64,000 bases of DNA. It comes from Verrucomicrobiaceae bacterium (GTDB lineage Bacteria > Verrucomicrobiota > Verrucomicrobiia > Verrucomicrobiales > Verrucomicrobiaceae). A program made the translations under genes and the position numbers. How positions within the stretch are numbered: position 1 is the first letter of the stretch; each line of letters begins with the position of its first letter. The stretch is from positions 682,001 through 746,000 of the forward strand of contig JADJPW010000002.1 in assembly GCA_016713035.1 (NCBI GenBank), written 5' to 3'. Below, in pieces: positions 61,801-64,000 of this stretch. Under the pieces are notes generated by a model. That model was not told the DNA's origin, did not search any database, and saw nothing but the letters and a program-made list of their open reading frames with translations.

Positions 61801-62978
61801 ACGCGCTGGCGAAGGCCACGCCGGAGGAAGCGGCCTTTTTGGTGAAGGAGCTGAATCGCAACCGTATCCAGTTCAACGAGGCGCAGCAGCGCATCCTCGC
61901 CCTAGCGAAGCAGGACCCGAAGGTGCTGCCGGAGCTGGCCGCGCAGCTCGCCGGAACGGAGGAGATTCCGGCGGAGGCGGTGCCGCTGCTCGTCGGACTC
62001 GTCCGACAGGTCGGACCCGTCGGACCGACGACGCTGGCACAAGCCATCACCGCTTTGTCGAAAACCGACAGCGCCGACGGCGTCTCCGCCACGTTGGCCG
62101 CGCTGGAGCCTCTCAAAAAGCTCCCAGACTCCTGGAAAGACTACGATGCCGCTTTGGCCGCTTTCTTGAATGCCTCGAAGCTCGAAAACCACCACCAACT
62201 CATCGAGCAGATCGCCGAGAAGGCCGAGTGGCCGGTGTCGATGTATGCCAATGCCGCGTTGCTGAACCTCGCGAACCGCAAGACGGGCAGCCCCGAGTCC
62301 ATCCAGCTCACGCAGAAGGCGCTCGACAAAGGCTGGGCCGATCCGAAGCACCGCAAGCTCATCATCGACGCCATCAGCGCCTCCAAGCACATGCCCAGCG
62401 CCGCCAAAGTGCTCGCCGCGCTCGATGATCCCGATGCCGAGGTCAAAGGCGCTGCCGAACGCGCCGCGAAGTCCATGCGCATCACCAAGGTCGAAGACAA
62501 AACACCCAAGATCATGACCTTGAAGCCTGAAGGGGCCCTGGCCGCCGTTTTGAAGGAAAAAGGCGACGTGGCGCTCGGCGAGCAAATCTTCACCAAAGCC
62601 ACCTGCGTGGCCTGCCACACCGTGAAGGAGACCGAAGCCCAAAAAGGCCCTTACCTCGGCAACATCGCCCAAACCTACAAGCGCCCCGATCTGGCCCAAA
62701 ACATCCTCGACCCGAACAAAACCATCGCCCAAGGCTTCGCCAGCGAGATGATCACGCTGAAGGACGGCACCGCGCAGATGGGCTTCATCACGCTGGAAGG
62801 CGCGAACGAGGTCAAACTTCGCAACATCGCCGCCCAGGAGTTCACCTTCAAAACGAGCGACATCAAACAACGCCAAAAACTGCCCACGAGCATGATGCCC
62901 GCTGGTTTGATGATGAACTTCACCGTGAAGGAGTTTGCGAGCCTGCTCGATTACCTGGAGTCGCTGGTGAAGCACTGA
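58809..62978 (+). CDS. ThuA / discoidin / PVC-type dehydrogenase / HEAT / cytochrome c multidomain protein
   Basis: A secreted protein of about 1389 residues (signal MFRTALILALCPVLSASA; start 58809, or 58827 for a shorter leader). Domains in order: ThuA-like (KALLIAGGCCHDYAKQHEVI; about 25-260), F5/8-type C carbohydrate-binding (about 285-400), a PVC-type membrane-bound dehydrogenase beta-propeller (GFEVSLFANSAAANYPVFLA; TNGLSLGIDGWLYIAGGDFG; about 460-830), HEAT-like helical repeats (830-1240) and a c-type heme domain with CVACH near residue 1265. Probably an outer-membrane-associated sugar or polyol oxidase that passes electrons to the heme (inferred). Between 61,240 and 61,590 codon use differs from the rest of the gene. 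Confidence 0.9.
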   Translation: MRPLFLMFRTALILALCPVLSASAAEPLKALLIAGGCCHDYAKQHEVIAKGIQSRANVQVDVIWTDDKSTNPPLPLYDKADWAKGYDIIIHDECAASMNNKETLTRILDAHKTIPSIQLHCAMHSFRTGEDRWFKRLGLQSNSHGPQEPIAITFVDKEHPITKTLADWTTIKEELYNNANLFDAHPLAMGRQMVKGKAVDAVVAWTNEKVGARSFSTTIGHNTETVADARYLDLITRGLLWACDKLTPEFLTPFKGQNKVTFVPAKPQEAPKPKEPPPGATSVKASASSEESGKENYDWRAVDGDLSTRWCASGGSRPQWLQLELEKPAKLSAIRIDWESTNNAYAHFIETSTDGKTWTRAVDAPKPSPGTSQHSFPKPIDTRFVKITCTGTSQGGWVSIREVQLTGEGIKAIAPKLNDEQKKAYVKATDPHKESGNIVPKIVKLTPEEEAAILKDVKVAEGFEVSLFANSAAANYPVFLAAEPDGTLYVSSDGNGSVERKPNRGRIIRLRDLDGDGRADETKVFCEVDSPRGLVWDHDRLYLVHPPHLSELIDADHDGVAEKQNILVNGIAFGFKDRPADHTTNGLSLGIDGWLYIAGGDFGFLKATGTDGKTLQHRGGGVIRVRPDGTGLEIYSTGTRNILEVAISPLMDMFARDNTNDGGGWNVRFHHFTGLDDHGYPRLYKNFNDEAIQPLADYGGGSGTGAVYIDEPGFGAWNNAPFTCDWGSGALWHHQVKPKGATFEETRKPEPFIKMTRPTDADVDGLSRVYCASWKGATFGWAGPDVGYIVQVKPKGFKAEPLPDFAKAKDEEVFWFLNSDSYRLKLEAQRTLLRRGNKSSMLNKHQLDKWTKERLDLFNMVEAPFNIADLPLDEIFFNLSSDDSVIAHTAVRMVAIHKMHERCLHSLDAGKMDKALSNVLRALGMMHQPEVVTGLIERLGKATDPALRQGILSALCRLHFKEGEWKGDSWGTRPDTRGPYYQPEAWSETPKIAVALKDALAKATPEEAAFLVKELNRNRIQFNEAQQRILALAKQDPKVLPELAAQLAGTEEIPAEAVPLLVGLVRQVGPVGPTTLAQAITALSKTDSADGVSATLAALEPLKKLPDSWKDYDAALAAFLNASKLENHHQLIEQIAEKAEWPVSMYANAALLNLANRKTGSPESIQLTQKALDKGWADPKHRKLIIDAISASKHMPSAAKVLAALDDPDAEVKGAAERAAKSMRITKVEDKTPKIMTLKPEGALAAVLKEKGDVALGEQIFTKATCVACHTVKETEAQKGPYLGNIAQTYKRPDLAQNILDPNKTIAQGFASEMITLKDGTAQMGFITLEGANEVKLRNIAAQEFTFKTSDIKQRQKLPTSMMPAGLMMNFTVKEFASLLDYLESLVKH

Positions 62979-63036
62979 CCTGCTTTTCAAATCATCCGGC
63001 GGGATCACTTCACTCTGTTTTCGTGCCATTCTCGCC

Positions 63037-63110
63037 AAAGTGCTCAGTGCAGAGTGCTCAGTTGGTTTGTGATTTTCACTAAGCACTGAACACTGAGAAC
63101 TGAGCACTTT
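63037..63110. repeat. Gene-free inverted pair of heptamer arrays (solo element or terminator)
   Basis: Left arm 63037-63063 and right arm 63081-63110. The outer 12 bases are perfectly complementary (AAAGTGCTCAGT / ACTGAGCACTTT); the next 15 pair at ten positions. Both arms divide into 7-bp units (GCACTGA, ACACTGA, GAACTGA, GCACTTT). T6 follows the right arm, so it may also terminate the cytochrome gene. Confidence 0.65.
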
Positions 63111-63189
63111 TTTCAGTTCTTCCATCTCATGCACGCCTCTGCGCTCTCCCGACTTGCGGCGGTGATCATCCCATGACAGAGACTTCAGC

Positions 63190-63858
63190 ATGAACTGGAT
63201 GACTTTTCCTGCCCTGGAGGCACTTGCTGGTCTTGGAGTGGCTCATCGCTTCACGCTGCGGCATGCAGACATCGATGTGGATGCAGAGCGTGCGGTGGTG
63301 GTGGAGCGGCTGTGGGCCTGGCACCGGGAGCAGGCGGCGGAGATGGGCTTTGATCCGGCGCGGTTGTGCATCGCGGAGCAGGTGCATGGCGCGGAGGTGG
63401 CGGTGGTGAGCGAAACACCCGCACAACCGATCACTGGCACGGATGGCATGATCACGAACGTGCCAGGACTGGTGCTAGGCATCTATGTGGCGGATTGCGG
63501 GGCGGTTTTTATCGTGGATCGTCGCACAGGGGCACTGGGCCTGTTGCACTCGGGCAAAAAAGGCAGTGAGCAGGGCATCACGGGCCGTGCGCTGAGCCTG
63601 ATGGCGGAGCGCTACGGCACGCGTGCGGAGGATGTGGTGGTGCAGCTCGCGCCGTGCATCCGCCCTCCGGCGTATGAGATTGACTTCGCGGCGCAGATCC
63701 GGCGCTCGGCGCTGGATTTCGGCGTGCCGGAGTCGCAGGTGCATGATTGCGGTGTGTGCACGTCCTCGGACCTGGGCCGCTTTTATTCCTACCGGATCGA
63801 AAATGGCCGCACGGGCCGCATGCTGGCCCTGCTGGGGAGGCATGAGGCCTGCGCATAG
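63190..63858 (+). CDS. Laccase-domain protein (YlmD/YfiH/LACC1-like)
   Basis: A 222-residue protein of the multicopper-polyphenol-oxidase/DUF152 family, whose characterised members have purine nucleoside phosphorylase and adenosine deaminase activity. The metal site is visible: EQVHGAEVAVV (His), VADCGAVFIVD (Cys) and LGLLHSGKKG (His); the second region has QLAPCIRPPAYEID and CTSSDLGRFYSYR. It is slightly shorter than usual at the N-terminus, and the ATG at 63190 follows TTCAGC without a clear ribosome binding site. The likely role is nucleoside metabolism or cell-wall repair. It is a lone gene with no conserved neighbour. Confidence 0.88.
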   Translation: MNWMTFPALEALAGLGVAHRFTLRHADIDVDAERAVVVERLWAWHREQAAEMGFDPARLCIAEQVHGAEVAVVSETPAQPITGTDGMITNVPGLVLGIYVADCGAVFIVDRRTGALGLLHSGKKGSEQGITGRALSLMAERYGTRAEDVVVQLAPCIRPPAYEIDFAAQIRRSALDFGVPESQVHDCGVCTSSDLGRFYSYRIENGRTGRMLALLGRHEACA

Positions 63859-63972
63859 CACGTGGAGGCTGGAGTCATTGAAAAATCAGTGTCTTTCGCC
63901 AAACTCCCTCCCATCACTAGTGGCCAGCGTTTACACCACCTTTTTGCCCGAAGAACCAGATCCTAGAAACAC

Positions 63973-64000
63973 ATGCTTTCTCCTCAAGAATTCGGCTCCC
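63973..64000 (+). CDS. Possible start of a gene cut by the right edge
   Basis: ATG at 63973 opens MLSPQEFGS to the last base. It follows 114 bp without other coding signal. Too short to name. Confidence 0.3.

Noticed and set aside
61902..63191. A 429-codon minus-strand open frame over the HEAT/cytochrome region
   Set aside because: Antisense to the heme-binding domain, no domain recognised; explained by GC-rich codon structure.
1..64000. tRNA, rRNA, riboswitch and integrase/attachment-site features
   Set aside because: Looked for by eye on both strands; no cloverleaf-like, rRNA-like or known riboswitch sequence, and no integrase gene, was found.

Overview
The window looks like chromosomal DNA of a Verrucomicrobiota bacterium, probably near Verrucomicrobiales (Prosthecobacter/Verrucomicrobium-like). 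The basis is gene content: an exosortase, DUF1800 and DUF1501 proteins side by side, a ThuA/discoidin/PVC-type dehydrogenase/cytochrome c fusion, a formylglycine sulfatase, a TIGR03790-type protein, LpxD (so an outer membrane with lipid A), and few Shine-Dalgarno sequences. No rRNA, tRNA, CRISPR array or classical transposase was found.

Region 1 (1-28,640) is a large extracellular-polysaccharide and exosortase locus, almost all on the minus strand. It holds an exosortase (cut by the left edge) with a putative substrate ending in an unusual PAPPW-type sorting tail; a Wzy/O-antigen-ligase-like polymerase; an acyltransferase; an OPX lipoprotein; a LuxR-type response regulator; a 991-residue chain-length/pseudokinase/OPX fusion; six GT4 enzymes (one fused to a WecG/TagA domain); a GT2 enzyme; a nucleotidyltransferase-fold protein; a Wzx flippase; an FkbM methyltransferase; an alkaline-phosphatase-superfamily enzyme; a STAS/SpoIIE/receiver partner-switching module; a nucleotidyltransferase/hexapeptide/degenerate-sugar-transferase fusion; and an initiating sugar transferase. 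Within operons, genes overlap or lie a few bases apart. A 16-bp GC-rich dyad, about CCCCRCA-GG-TGNGKGG, occurs nine times, each 36-46 bp upstream of the first start codon of a transcription unit, five times at exactly 39 bp. It is a strong candidate for a locus-wide control element. The wzx gene and one glycosyltransferase each carry a 1-nt insertion in a homopolymer.

Region 2 (28,640-36,320) is sensory: a FIST-domain sensor with a hybrid histidine kinase, and convergently an H-NOX gas sensor overlapping a very large hybrid kinase with receiver and HPt domains. Region 3 (36,660-41,630) holds a DUF4340 membrane-anchored protein, a Na+/H+ antiporter-like protein and a secreted sulfatase.

Region 4 (41,816-51,784) is a giant secreted DUF1800 protein (frameshifted as read) whose DUF1800 part seems to be split by an array of Calx-beta-like modules, followed by its usual DUF1501 partner. 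Between them lies a four-helix-bundle gene bracketed by 30-bp inverted repeats built of 7-bp units, which looks like an inserted cassette. A similar heptamer-based inverted pair without a gene lies at 63,037-63,110. Region 5 (51,900-64,000) contains two small proteins before a SWIM/SNF2 helicase, a TIGR03790-type protein, an MBL-fold phosphodiesterase, LpxD, the large PVC cytochrome protein (with a patch of atypical codon use), and a laccase-domain (YlmD/LACC1-like) protein.
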